From contig BSYQ01000002.1 of the NCBI GenBank assembly GCA_030272585.1, positions 6,820,001 through 6,884,000 on the forward strand: 64,000 nt of DNA, given 5' to 3'. Within the stretch, counting starts at the first letter, position 1, and every line of letters begins with the position of its first letter. Origin of the DNA: Bryopsis sp. KO-2023. Lineage: Eukaryota > Chlorophyta > Ulvophyceae > Bryopsidales > Bryopsidaceae. Below the pieces are notes generated by a model. That model did not search any database, was not told the origin of the DNA, and was given only the letters and a program-made list of their open reading frames with translations. Positions 11,557-20,520 of the stretch are shown in pieces. Both the position numbers and the translations under genes were made by a program.

Positions 11557-11887
11557 TTGTCTTCAGAAATGAGCTTGACAGACTCAGATGGTCCCCCAAA
11601 CAAAGTAAAAGTAAAATCGAAAACGAAAACAAAAATGTCTTCAGAAATGAGCTTGACAGACTCAGATGGTCCCCCAAACAAAGTAAAAGTAAAATCGAAA
11701 ACGAAAACAAAAACAAAAACCCCGCCGGCGGTTTCAGCACCGGCGGCTACGACCTCCTTGGCGCATGACAATTCGAATGACATTTCCGGTGACATTTCGA
11801 GAGTGAAGGTTCGAACCCGGGACCTGGTGGCCAGGGATCCTCTAGCAGACCCCCTTGACCAGCGGGCGAACGATGACATGCTGCGAT
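11557..11887 (+). pseudogene. small ORF with in-frame 78-bp duplication, cut by LTR element 1
   Basis: From the ATG at 11,557 a 26-codon block (MSSEMSLTDSDGPPNKVKVK plus a short Lys/Thr tail) is repeated twice without change (11,557-11,634 and 11,635-11,712). An Ala/Pro-rich and charged stretch follows. Element 1 enters after CGAT at 11,884-11,887. Across the target duplication the frame would continue from 18,183 for ten codons and end in TGA. I do not recognise the protein and the ORF may not be a gene; the exact in-frame duplication is the only argument for coding. Part of its end (11,805-11,875) also looks like antisense tRNA. Confidence 0.3.
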
Positions 11888-12171
11888 TGTTGTAAGTCTC
11901 TTTCCTTTTTGTTCTCTCTTCTTGGACACAGTTCAACAAGCACTCGAAACACCGTCTCAGAAAGTCTGGCTGTTACAAACTCAGTTCCACTAACTCCCCT
12001 TTTAAAGACTTCCACACTCTCTTACTCGCACCCTTACTATTCCTCTCACGATTCCATTCGCATTCACAAGTCAACACAACTGCATCCCACTTCGTCTCAC
12101 TTAGCTTCATTCGCACTCTTTCAGTTTACTACATTCTCAATCGAATGTCGCCATAGTTGCGATTCACAACA
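11888..12171 (-). repeat. 3' LTR of element 1
   Basis: 284 bp, identical by eye to the 5' LTR at 17,895-18,178. Its outer end abuts the target duplication CGAT at 11,884-11,887. Terminal inverted bases are TGTTGT/ACAACA. Confidence 0.95.
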
Positions 12172-12202
12172 CGCTTCCATCTGCGCCCATGCGCGAAGCG
12201 CT

Positions 12203-13186
12203 TCATTTTTTCATTCGCGGCTTTATGAAATCCTGGTGTACCACTCGCGATCCGTTCTCCAAGTTCACGACCCAGGTTGACGCTGATTGTCGTTCCAGCA
12301 AATATCCCTTCAACCAAAACGGATCCAGTTTTCGTCCCGCTTCTTCCGTCCTCCGCAAATCGTAAACCCAGACGTCGTCAAGACGTCTGAAGTGGTGTGA
12401 TGAGTGCTTGTTGTTCCGTCGTTCGTTCTCTTTCTGTCTCGCCTCGCGTGTGCGCGTCCTGGCTATTTTCCAACTCGATCGCTGTCCCCACAATTCCGCC
12501 GGCGTAAAACCAGTGATTCGATTCACCATGGTGTTGACGATCTCCGCGGATTCTTTTATCACCACATCCCAGGGTCGTCCCTCTGCCTGCAACTTTCTAA
12601 CCCTGTAGAGTAACGTTTGGTTACATCTCTCCACTATCCCGTTCGTCCTGTGTAAATAGGGTGTGGAGAAGTGTAATCCAATCCCCTTTGCGATACAGTA
12701 TTTGGAAACCGAATATCCTGTGCAATAAGCCGCGTTGTCGACCGCCAAATTCTGAATCGGGCCATATCTTTCCTCCCATTTCTCCAAAGCCTCCACCAAA
12801 ATCGCAGCGTTAGCAGCGCTCACCGCTCGCGCCATACATCTCCGTGTCAGATGGTCGACGACGACCACGATGTAGCGGTTGTTTGACGCCCCCTTTGTGA
12901 AAGGCCCCATAAAATCGAGACTCACCCAGTCACATGGGGACATTGCATCTCCAAACGATCCCAGCCACCGCTCCTGTGGTTTCTTTGCAAACATCTGACA
13001 TATTTCGCATTCACTCAGTCGCTTTTTGATTTCTGCTACCGAAAATCCCAACCCCATCACTCGATTGCGATGAGCAGTAGTGTAGAAACCGGTGTGACCT
13101 TCATGGGCCACCTCCCACGCCGTTTTCTCTTTCGTCTGGACTGCGCTTAACCTCTCGTCGTTTGCCTCGTTGCCCTTTTTCTGATG
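12203..13186 (-). CDS. integrase of LTR element 1, following an in-frame UAG
   Basis: The frame continues directly from the reverse transcriptase frame after one TAG at 13,187-13,189. An HHCC zinc-binding region (HEGH, TAHRN, then CEIC) precedes a DDE core: Asp in SLDFMGPF, Asp in AVDNAAYC and Glu in GIVERCN, with exactly 35 residues between the last two, as in retroviral-type integrases. A basic C-terminal tail follows and no chromodomain is evident. The first internal Met is at 13,111, but homologous elements make integrase as part of Pol, so translation presumably needs readthrough of the UAG unless the TAG is simply a nonsense mutation. Confidence 0.85.
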   Translation of the reverse strand, partial: HQKKGNEANDERLSAVQTKEKTAWEVAHEGHTGFYTTAHRNRVMGLGFSVAEIKKRLSECEICQMFAKKPQERWLGSFGDAMSPCDWVSLDFMGPFTKGASNNRYIVVVVDHLTRRCMARAVSAANAAILVEALEKWEERYGPIQNLAVDNAAYCTGYSVSKYCIAKGIGLHFSTPYLHRTNGIVERCNQTLLYRVRKLQAEGRPWDVVIKESAEIVNTMVNRITGFTPAELWGQRSSWKIARTRTREARQKENERRNNKHSSHHFRRLDDVWVYDLRRTEEAGRKLDPFWLKGYLLERQSASTWVVNLENGSRVVHQDFIKPRMKK

Positions 13187-15640
13187 CTAATATCTCGACA
13201 GAAAATCGGGTATGATGTTTGAATGTCCAGGCACGAAAGACAAAGTCGGCTGCATCCTCAAGATCTCGTCAAGTCTGCGCTTGACGAATTCGCTCTGATT
13301 CGACGCATTGTCGATACTATACACTGCATAATTGTCAGTAACGATTTTTACTTCGGCACCAAAAGTATACAAGCGAAAGAAACGAAGTGCCTTGATCAAC
13401 GCCTTTAATTCGAGCTCGTTGGCGAGCCGATGTCTGTCTTTGAGAGGCCACGTGCCACTGATGCAGCGCACCAGAGTATCTCCTTGAGCGAGAAACGCTC
13501 CCCAGCCTGTGCTTGACGCGTCGACGCCGATAACGAAATCTCCCTGCTCCTTTGCATATCCACATTTAGCGACATGCATTTCCAAATGAGTGAGAAATGC
13601 ACGCCACGACTCCTGGGTACCCTCTTTTTCAGCACGTGCAAACAGCTCCTGCGCCTGCCTCCCCTTCCACAGGAATCGAACGACTTGCGCCAGCCACCCT
13701 TTTACCATTCTCCATTCCGCTCGCGTCGAGGGGGGATCGATATCTGCAAAGCGATTCAAAACCTTGTGTGTAGGGCAGAGCCCCTCCTTTGTGACGCGCG
13801 TGCCCAAAAATTCCGCTGAAGTCGTCATAAAGGCGCATTTGTCTGCGCGAAGGGTCCATCCATCCTGCTCCATAATGCGACATAGCGTGGTGAGGTCCTT
13901 TCGATGCTCTGCTTCCGAATTCGATAATAACAGTATGTCGTCGATATAAAAAAACACTTGGGACTTTATACTCTGTCGAATTTTTTTTATGGTCGGCTCC
14001 ATTGCGCGAATGAATTCAAACGCAGAATTTTTGAATCCCTGTGGTAGACGAGCGAAGCGATAATATCCTCCTTCACTTTTGACGCCTAGGTAATCTCGTG
14101 CCGACTCCACGACTGGAACATGATAATAGGCGTCACGAATGTCCAAGCTGGATAAGGTGAGGAACGACTTGATGTTCGCCAAACGAAACTCAGGAGGGGG
14201 CATCGCGCAGGGTCGACTGGCGATGCAGGAGTTGAGGGCACGAAAGTCCAGCACCCATCGCACTTCGCCCTCTCGTTTTTTGGGTATGCCGAACACAGGG
14301 ACCACATGTTTGGGTTCGTGTGCTGTAGGTTCCAAAACACCGCGTTTGACGAGGCGCTGGCATTCCTGTTCCCATAACGCAGCTTCCTGGGGGCCTGAAT
14401 GCAGGACTTTACTGGAACTGGGAGGAGGGGGGTGGAGGAACTCGAGAGGGGGCATGTGGTGGGCACATCGTCCCAGCTCCTCGCCAAACAAGGTGGGGAA
14501 CTGCTGCAGCAACTCCGTTTCCAACTGCTCCTTTGTTTGCTCCTGCGTTTCGACGGGACTTTCACGTTCATGTTCTTTTGCGGCCGCTGTGTGTAAATGA
14601 ATCGCAGGCTCCAGGAAAGTAGGATCGGTGGGCGTGGAGGCTTGGAGGCTTGGGGGCTTGTGGGCTTGACTTGGAGGTGATGGGGATCGCGAGGGTGGCG
14701 ACTCCTGCTGCTTGACTGGAACCTTCCCTGCGCTGGTCCGAAGAAGAGGCGCCTGGGTGGCGGTGGGAATGGGGTAAAGTTCGCCATCAGCAGAGATAGG
14801 ACTTTCCGGTTACGGTACCGTAAACCGTACCGTAACCCCACTCCGGTCACTTACGGTTACGGTAGTTACGGTCCGGACCGGAGTGGTTTTCGTGCTCGGA
14901 ACCGGACCACCGTACCACTCCGTACTGCTCCGGTACCGGACCGTACCGACCGTAACCACCGTACCAACCGTAAACCGTAAATAGTAACCCCCGCAGGGTC
15001 CCGAGAACCCAAAGGAACCCAAGGGGATTCGAACCCACGACCTTACAGACTACAGCCTAACGCTTTAGCACTGAACCACACTACTTCACGATGATTTAGG
15101 GGCTACCGTAGCTATACCGTACCTGTTCCGTACCGTAAAAACAACATATTACTCCGGTTACGGTACGGAGTTACGGCCGTAATACGGAACCGTAACTCGA
15201 CCGTAACCGGACCGGACCGTAGCCGGACCAGAATTTTGGCCCAAGTCCTATCTCTGGCCATCAGGTAAGCGATAAAATCGCAGTGTGGTGCGTGCCGAAA
15301 ATAGAGGCATGCGAGGGGTGATGTGGCCTGGAATCATCCCCAGATTGTGGAGAAAACCCCACAACCGACTGGCGCTGCGTTTCCACCGGAATCGAATAAA
15401 GCGTGGTGGCAAGGCATCGGTGACGTCCCAGAGTGCGTCGCCCTCGAAAACGCAAGTGAGGTTGTAGCCTTTGGTCTCGTTTGGTGCCAAAACCCAACTG
15501 CGGTCGAATGGAAACACCAGGCGACGATCTCGGAAAAAGGGAAGGTAGTTGGGTGTCTCGGTAAAACGTAGGATCTCGTGCTCCCTGGGCGTCGACTGAG
15601 TTGACCTCAGTCGCGTGCCCAGGGAGGCACTCAGTTTTTT
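13187..15640 (-). CDS. pol of LTR element 1: linker, reverse transcriptase, RNase H; split by a MITE
   Basis: This frame is entered by -1 shift at 15,634-15,640 and ends at TAG 13,187-13,189. Its first part (15,265-15,630) resembles the region after protease in element 2 (LAPNETKG against LAPGSSVM; IPGHITPRMPLFSA against IPKNLTPRMNILSA). A MITE plus its 8-bp duplication (474 bp, 158 codons) interrupts a proline-rich linker; without it the frame is open throughout. Reverse transcriptase shows LPQGFKNSAFEF and YIDD (13,937-13,948). RNase H shows GVDASSTGWGAFL, NELELKAL and VTDNYA. Replication takes place in cytoplasmic Gag particles in this family. Inactive as it stands because the MITE adds stops. 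Confidence 0.9.
14791..15256. mobile_element. hAT-type MITE, 466 bp, inside element 1
   Basis: Terminal inverted repeats CAGAGATAGGACTT and AAGTCCTATCTCTG with an 8-bp target duplication GCCATCAG (14,783-14,790 and 15,257-15,264) mark it as a non-autonomous hAT-type element. Both subterminal regions are dense in CCGTAAC/CCGTACC hexamers, a usual site type for hAT transposase binding. It has no ORF of its own. On the minus strand 15,020-15,085 holds a tRNA-like stretch with box-A-like TGGTTCAGTG and box-B GGGTTCGAATCC. A second copy, split by a larger hAT element, lies at 50,907-57,587. The autonomous partner with these ends is not in the window. Confidence 0.95.
15578..15640 (-). promoter_or_regulatory. 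-1 ribosomal frameshift signal between gag-protease and pol
   Basis: On the minus strand the last gag codons TCA AAA AAC TGA contain the canonical slippery heptamer A AAA AAC (15,634-15,640) right before the stop. A shift of -1 there enters the pol frame. Three bases further, arm GTGCCTCCCTGGGC (15,617-15,630) pairs with GCCCAGGGAGCAC (15,578-15,590) over 13 bp with one bulged C. Inside its loop CGACTGAG (15,606-15,613) pairs perfectly with CTCAGTCG (15,593-15,600). A slippery site plus a stable downstream structure is how many retroelements set the Gag:Pol ratio. The spacer is shorter than the usual 5-8 nt unless the lowest pairs open first. Confidence 0.88.
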
Positions 15641-17895
15641 GACGTTGCTCCCTCACTCTTGTCCGACGACTCACAGGGCAGTTCTGGCCAGTAGGTACAT
15701 TTGCCCACGCGCTGCTGCCATTCCAGTTGGATGGGGCGACGTCCTGTGTTAACGGCGATGACGTTCAGGTACCCAAGGTCGTCTACGCCTGTGCTGAGGA
15801 TTCCGAGGCCCCAGCGCTGCGCCAAAGTGGGATCGGGGATGACGACTGACGAATAAGCAACGTCGCCACAGTGAAAAGTCGTCGCCACTGTCTTGCGACC
15901 TCCAGCTGGGATGTAACACGCAGTTCGCACGAACAGCGAGTGAGAGGGTTCAACTGCGCCACGAACACGATCGCAGCGAACAGGAGTCGATAACTGCTTA
16001 GTGAGCGTGCGATTTTGACAATCGACTGCATATCCATTCTTTTCCAAAAACTCAAAGCGCAGAATCAGCGAAGGTCCCTTGCCCGCCAACACGTAAAACG
16101 GAATTTCCAAAAAGTGGTCCCGCGCAGCGCCAATACCCATCATCAAGTTGATCTTCCCTTTCATCGTTTCTGCCACTCCGTTTCCGAAAACCACAGACCT
16201 GTGGCACTCCTTGATGGACTCAGCAATCCCCATTTCCTTCAACAACTCGAGTTGGATAAACGAGTGCGTCGCCCCCGTGTCAATCAAAGCCGACAATTTC
16301 CGATTCAACAAATATACAGGCACATGCAACGAGTTTTTTTTCGTGTTGATGTGTTTGCAAACCACTGGTGGGAGGTCGATTTCGGCCAGCGTGTGCAGCG
16401 CCACGCATTGATCGCCTTCCAGGTGGACGCCGAGGGCGGTGCGCACTTGGGGTTGTGGTTCGGACTCGGCGTCGAAAAACTCTTCTTCGTCGTCCTCTTC
16501 CGACGACGACTGACGACTTCGGAACTGCAGAAAGTGTGACGCTGCCAAGTCCGCTGGATCCGCTCGCAAAGGAAGAGGTTCGGCATCGTTCAGGTACAAA
16601 CGATGCAACGCGGCGTGGGCGTTTTCTTCTTCTTCGACCGGCGCTTTCGTTTCTTGAAACGCGACCGACGCTTTCTGCTCGAGGTGTCTCACACTTTCTT
16701 CACGATAACTCGCGCTTGTGGACACCAGTTTCTTCCACCCTATCATCAGCGTTTGGGGTCCGTCGATGTTCGAGAAGAGAATCGGATCGCCTTCCAGTAT
16801 CTTGCGATGCTTGCCTGCATATGCCAAATGTGTCGGCGACGCTTCTGCCGACCCAGTCGCCTCCGCAGTTGCGGCGACGTGAACGTTGACGGTGTCGAGG
16901 TCCATCAGATCGGGCGCTTTCTCCATGACACACTGGGGATCGGTGATAAACCAATCAGTGTGACGTCGCACTGTTTCGACCACTTTAGTTAATGTCACTG
17001 AGCTGATTTCCAAGGCGGACAGGGCTTGTTTTATCCCCATGGGAAGTCTCTTCAGCAGAATTCGCAATTTCCCTTCGTCACTCATGTCCGGCCTGGCGTC
17101 GGCGATCAGCTTATATCGATACACAAAATCCAACAGCGATTCGTCCTTTTCTTTTTTTAGTTCGCGTAAGACTTGTTCGGTGTGACGGGTAGCTTGGGAC
17201 GGCAGCAGATCCGAAAGGAAGTTTTTTATATCTGCCCATTTAATTTCTTCTGCCACTTTCGCGTCCGCCTTCGCTGACCCTGCCGCTTTTCCAGTACTCG
17301 GCACAACCACAGTTGACGCCATTATTCCCGTTAGTTTTTGAAACACCATTTTCCCTGTCGGCGTTGTGGGCGAAAGGTGCTTTAGAATAAGCTTGACTCT
17401 AGCCGCCAGCGACTCCTCTACTGACTCAGCGTAAGGGACCAACCACTCGTTTAGATCGTTAGTCCATCTGCTTTGTCGCTCCACAAGTTCTGAGTCACGC
17501 GCGTGCATCACAACAGAACGCGCAACACGTTTTGTCGTTTGAACGAAAAGCGATCTCCTCGCCCACTTATGTCTTCCCAGCGTTTGCAAAACTTCTGCCA
17601 CAGTTTGGAACAACCCCACAGTGCTCACCCAAACTCGCGGCCACTTATGTTTTAGATCTCCCTTGTCTGGATCGAACGATAACTCAAGTCGTGCGCCCTC
17701 CAAACTGTCACACTTTTCTGCTCGCTCCCAGCGACGAGTCGCCCACCCCACGTGCTGCCACACGCGTCTGCGACTGCGTGGAGAAAGAAGCGTTTCTCGC
17801 GAACTGGGTGCGAGCCAGTGGGTCGAGGTCAGTAAAAGCCAGGTGTATGCGTACAAACGCATCAGGCCCCAGAAGTTCTTAAGCTCCGAAACCAT
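15631..17895 (-). CDS. gag-protease of LTR element 1
   Basis: 754 residues from an ATG whose A is the last LTR base and whose TG belongs to the primer-binding site (MVSELKNFWG); the frame is open further up into the LTR, but element 3 has its ATG at the same spot. A helical retrotransposon Gag region (about residues 200-330, e.g. LLDFVYRYKLIADARPDM) is followed by an acidic Asp/Glu/Ser-rich linker and an aspartic protease with LIDTGATHSF at 16,260-16,300. I see no CCHC zinc knuckle. The ORF ends TCA AAA AAC TGA, the frameshift site. Gag forms the particle and protease cleaves the polyprotein in known relatives. Confidence 0.92.
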   Translation of the reverse strand: MVSELKNFWGLMRLYAYTWLLLTSTHWLAPSSRETLLSPRSRRRVWQHVGWATRRWERAEKCDSLEGARLELSFDPDKGDLKHKWPRVWVSTVGLFQTVAEVLQTLGRHKWARRSLFVQTTKRVARSVVMHARDSELVERQSRWTNDLNEWLVPYAESVEESLAARVKLILKHLSPTTPTGKMVFQKLTGIMASTVVVPSTGKAAGSAKADAKVAEEIKWADIKNFLSDLLPSQATRHTEQVLRELKKEKDESLLDFVYRYKLIADARPDMSDEGKLRILLKRLPMGIKQALSALEISSVTLTKVVETVRRHTDWFITDPQCVMEKAPDLMDLDTVNVHVAATAEATGSAEASPTHLAYAGKHRKILEGDPILFSNIDGPQTLMIGWKKLVSTSASYREESVRHLEQKASVAFQETKAPVEEEENAHAALHRLYLNDAEPLPLRADPADLAASHFLQFRSRQSSSEEDDEEEFFDAESEPQPQVRTALGVHLEGDQCVALHTLAEIDLPPVVCKHINTKKNSLHVPVYLLNRKLSALIDTGATHSFIQLELLKEMGIAESIKECHRSVVFGNGVAETMKGKINLMMGIGAARDHFLEIPFYVLAGKGPSLILRFEFLEKNGYAVDCQNRTLTKQLSTPVRCDRVRGAVEPSHSLFVRTACYIPAGGRKTVATTFHCGDVAYSSVVIPDPTLAQRWGLGILSTGVDDLGYLNVIAVNTGRRPIQLEWQQRVGKCTYWPELPCESSDKSEGATSKN

Positions 17896-18178
17896 GTTGT
17901 AAGTCTCTTTCCTTTTTGTTCTCTCTTCTTGGACACAGTTCAACAAGCACTCGAAACACCGTCTCAGAAAGTCTGGCTGTTACAAACTCAGTTCCACTAA
18001 CTCCCCTTTTAAAGACTTCCACACTCTCTTACTCGCACCCTTACTATTCCTCTCACGATTCCATTCGCATTCACAAGTCAACACAACTGCATCCCACTTC
18101 GTCTCACTTAGCTTCATTCGCACTCTTTCAGTTTACTACATTCTCAATCGAATGTCGCCATAGTTGCGATTCACAACA
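17883..18178 (-). repeat. 5' LTR of element 1 (17,895-18,178) with primer-binding site (17,883-17,894)
   Basis: The 284-bp LTR ends in CTTACAACA on the minus strand and is followed at once by TGGTTTCGGAGC. This would pair with a tRNA ending GCUCCGAAA-CCA. The same 12 bases follow the 5' LTR of elements 2 and 3. No tRNA with that acceptor is present in the window. Outer flank is CGAT (18,179-18,182). Confidence 0.93.
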
Positions 18179-18199
18179 CGATGTCGCACTCAAGTACCC

Positions 18200-18560
18200 C
18201 CCCAAGGATGAGTCATCCAACCGCCAGAAACTCGAGCGGTGCGCGCGTCGAGAGGCTCTCCGACGTCTTCGAAGACGTCCCCGGTCCAAACCAGTCGTCC
18301 GAATCCCTGTCCTCGCGATGCTCACGCGTGGTGACCAAAGCCACCAACGAGTCAGGTGGGTGAGAGTGTGGGGAGCTGTTGTGTGGGGGACAGGAAAACG
18401 CTTTCCTGTTCTGGAAAAGCTCGGTCGAGTTCTCACGGTTTGGGTATGCAACCAAACGCACCAACGGGTGCCATGGTTTTGGTGCAGCGTGCCTGAGCTG
18501 GTGATTCCGGGAAGACTCTCATTATTTTTCGTGGAACGAATTCAATGGTTTCCAAGAATA
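18200..18560 (+). repeat. dispersed repeat family R3, copy 1
   Basis: GGGAGCTGTTGTGTGGGGGA, AGGAAAACGC, TTCTGGA.AAGCT.GGTCGAG, CACGGTTTGGGTATGCAACC and CGTGGAACGAATTCAATGG recur inverted at 36,570-36,900. The ORF running through it is shared only because the DNA is shared; stops on either side differ. Origin unknown. Confidence 0.7.
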
Positions 18561-19779
18561 AGTAAAAAAACATAACAGAGATGACTAAAAGGAACCTTTC
18601 AAATTAATATGCAGCCCAAATGCACCAGAGTCACTGAAGTGTTTTGTACCTAATGCAGTCCATTGGTTTTAAATAAAACACACACATGAACAGTGATGTT
18701 TTTTGTTTTTTTGAATTCCCCCATATGTATAACCCTTTTCTTTTCTTTCTTACCCATGTAGGTTCAGACATCCAGAAGCCTGATTCTGCTGACCTCTCTC
18801 TCCCCCCTTGGAAAGGAAAAAAAACAAAAATAAAGGAAGGAAGGAAGCGACGATGGTTGAATTGTTGGACTCCAGAAAACCCGAGAATGTTATAAAATGA
18901 TGGACCATGCACTTGCCAGCCCAAATGAAACTGCAGAAACTTGAAGTCAAAAAAGTCCTCGTCCTGCTGGGCATAGGGTTAAAATTCCAACGGCTGCTTC
19001 CCCCTTCCTAGTTAAAGGTTGAAAAGGGATCAGCAGGGGGTAAAAAAAATGGGACCAGCAGCAGCAAACTTGATTTCTAGAAAAAAAATATTTGTGGTTG
19101 ATTGGCCAGAATTTTAGGAGTCTGTTTAACATAGATCAACTGATATAGAAAAAAAAAATCATCATGTGGCTTTCTCTTGTTCAAGTTTGTTCACTTTGGT
19201 TCAGCAAGGGACCATGTTTTTTCAGCACCAATGATGCCCTTTTCTTTAAATAGTGTGGGTCGCTCTCCTTACAGGCAATTTCTTCGCTGCATTTGTTTTT
19301 CAAGTGCCAAACAATTTAAAAACACAGTGGTAGGGAAAAAAGAGATACCGCATTTTTTTATGTATAGTTTACATATGTGTGGTGTTCTTTCTTTCCGGGG
19401 GGGGGGAAGGGAGGAGAATTTGCCAGTCAGTTTAACAATAATAGTAGTTCGATGAACTGTCTTGAAATGGGGGCAGATTTTCTCAAAAATGAGGGTGTTA
19501 TCTTTTAAACAAGAATAGTGGAGGCCCGAAATGGACAAGGAAGCCTTCGATTTAAAATACAAAAGCAGCCAAATTACTTTATCCCTGTCAGAAAGAAGGG
19601 TGTATTTTACTGAGAAAAAATAACATAGTTCTTCTTATTTCAGTGGGTTCTTTCTTTTTGTTTTTGAATCTCTATTTGTGGTGCAGAGACTTTTCTTCGG
19701 TGAGTTTATTTCTAACAGAACCCTCCAAACTTTTTGCAGTTTTGGGGGTTTGATCTGTATCTTTTGGGGATATTCTGGT
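18561..19779. other. spacer without a recognisable gene
   Basis: AT-rich, with long A, T and G runs (for example the G-run near 19,398). Small ORFs on both strands lack domains. Nothing supportable seen. Confidence 0.6.
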
Positions 19780-20165
19780 GTTCCTAGTAAAGACGCTCAG
19801 GATGGTGAGGGTCACCATGGTGGTTTTCCTGGATACTTCAATACATAGGGAAGTTAGGGGTTTATTGTGTGATTGTGTGATTGTGTGTTTGTGTGTGTGT
19901 GCTGAGGGGGGAAGTAAATCTTTGGGCTGAGTTCTGTTCTGTTCGGTTGAGTTTTTTTTTTGTCTTTAAACACAAAATAATAATTTTCTAGCAGCATGGT
20001 GGGGTCTGTTTAGGAGGCTTTTTGAGAATGTATTTCAGGTTCTGGTGGATGATAGACAAGTTTAGGTTAATAGTGTATTTTACCTCTTACTCCCTTTTGA
20101 GATTTCAGCTTATTTTGTATTTCGAATCAGCTGCAAAATTTGGGTGAGGGAAATAGAGTGAGATA
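19780..20165 (-). repeat. dispersed repeat family R1, copy D
   Basis: The reverse complement matches copy A block by block, including GACTGACCAATCAGTATCTC, GATTCGAAATACAAAA, TATCATCCACCAGAACCTGA, GACCCCACCATG, GAACAGAACTCAGCCCA, an ACAC tract, AACCCCTAACTTCC and CACCATGGTGACCCTCACC. With copy A it gives the best view of the family, about 390-400 bp. An R2 repeat begins about 30 bp further on. Confidence 0.75.
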
Positions 20166-20194
20166 CTGATTGGTCAGTCCGAGGAAAGAGAAAA

Positions 20195-20520
20195 CCTCGG
20201 CCGGTAAATGGGTGGGTCTGTTCTGGCGCCCTGAAGAGTTGGTGGTGGGATAGATGAAGTGCTAGGAAAAGCGCCAGGCGGGGAACCAAGCAGCGATCAC
20301 TGGCCACCTACCTAGGTGGCAGGACAATGCACCGGAGCGAAGCACAGGATTCACCAATGGCAGACAGGCAGAGGGACCGCTCGATTGTTTTGGTTGCGGA
20401 GGTACTAACCGTTGCGCCACCAGCCCATTTGGGATCACGACCAAAAGACAAATTTGGGAGGGCACAAGTGGCCGAGTGGTACAAGGCGTTAGACTCGACA
20501 TATGGTTTCTTTTTTCGCTT
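20195..20520 (+). repeat. dispersed repeat family R2, copy 2, with a tRNA-like 5' half
   Basis: Contains GGGTGGGTCTGTTCT, GTGCTAGGAAAAGCGCCAGG, GCAGCGATCACTGGCC, GGACAATGCACC, ACAGGATTCACCAATGGCAG and AAAAGACAAATTTGGGAG, then GCACAAGTGGCCGAGTGGTA (20,462 on), the same tRNA-like start as copy 1. The anticodon-loop-like ACTCGA would read as CGA. No matching 3' acceptor CTTGTGC follows, so the tRNA part is truncated or rearranged. A box-B-like GGGTTCGATTCC occurs about 200 bp later (20,668-20,680), too far for an ordinary tRNA. Confidence 0.65.

Larger units (their letters stand above)
11888..18178 (-). mobile_element. LTR element 1: Ty3/Gypsy-like retrotransposon, 6,291 bp
   Basis: The element lies between two 284-bp direct repeats that look identical base for base, starts TGTTGT and ends ACAACA, and is flanked by the 4-bp duplication CGAT (11,884-11,887 and 18,179-18,182). 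On the minus strand the order is LTR, primer-binding site, gag-protease, -1 frameshift signal, reverse transcriptase-RNase H, in-frame UAG, integrase, LTR. Integrase after RNase H is the Ty3/Gypsy order. Identical LTRs point to a recent insertion. A 466-bp MITE inserted later breaks pol, so this copy cannot make its own polyprotein. The polypurine tract before the 3' LTR (about 12,172-12,185) is poor. Confidence 0.95.

Noticed and set aside
11805-11875. Antisense tRNA-like stretch with GGTTCGAACCCGGGACC
   Set aside because: Box B is good, but acceptor and anticodon stems do not form; at best a tRNA relic.
17916-18575. 219-codon ORF across the LTR border, similar in translation to an ORF at 36.4-36.8 kb
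   Set aside because: It starts inside the LTR of element 1, and the similarity is explained by the R3 DNA repeat.
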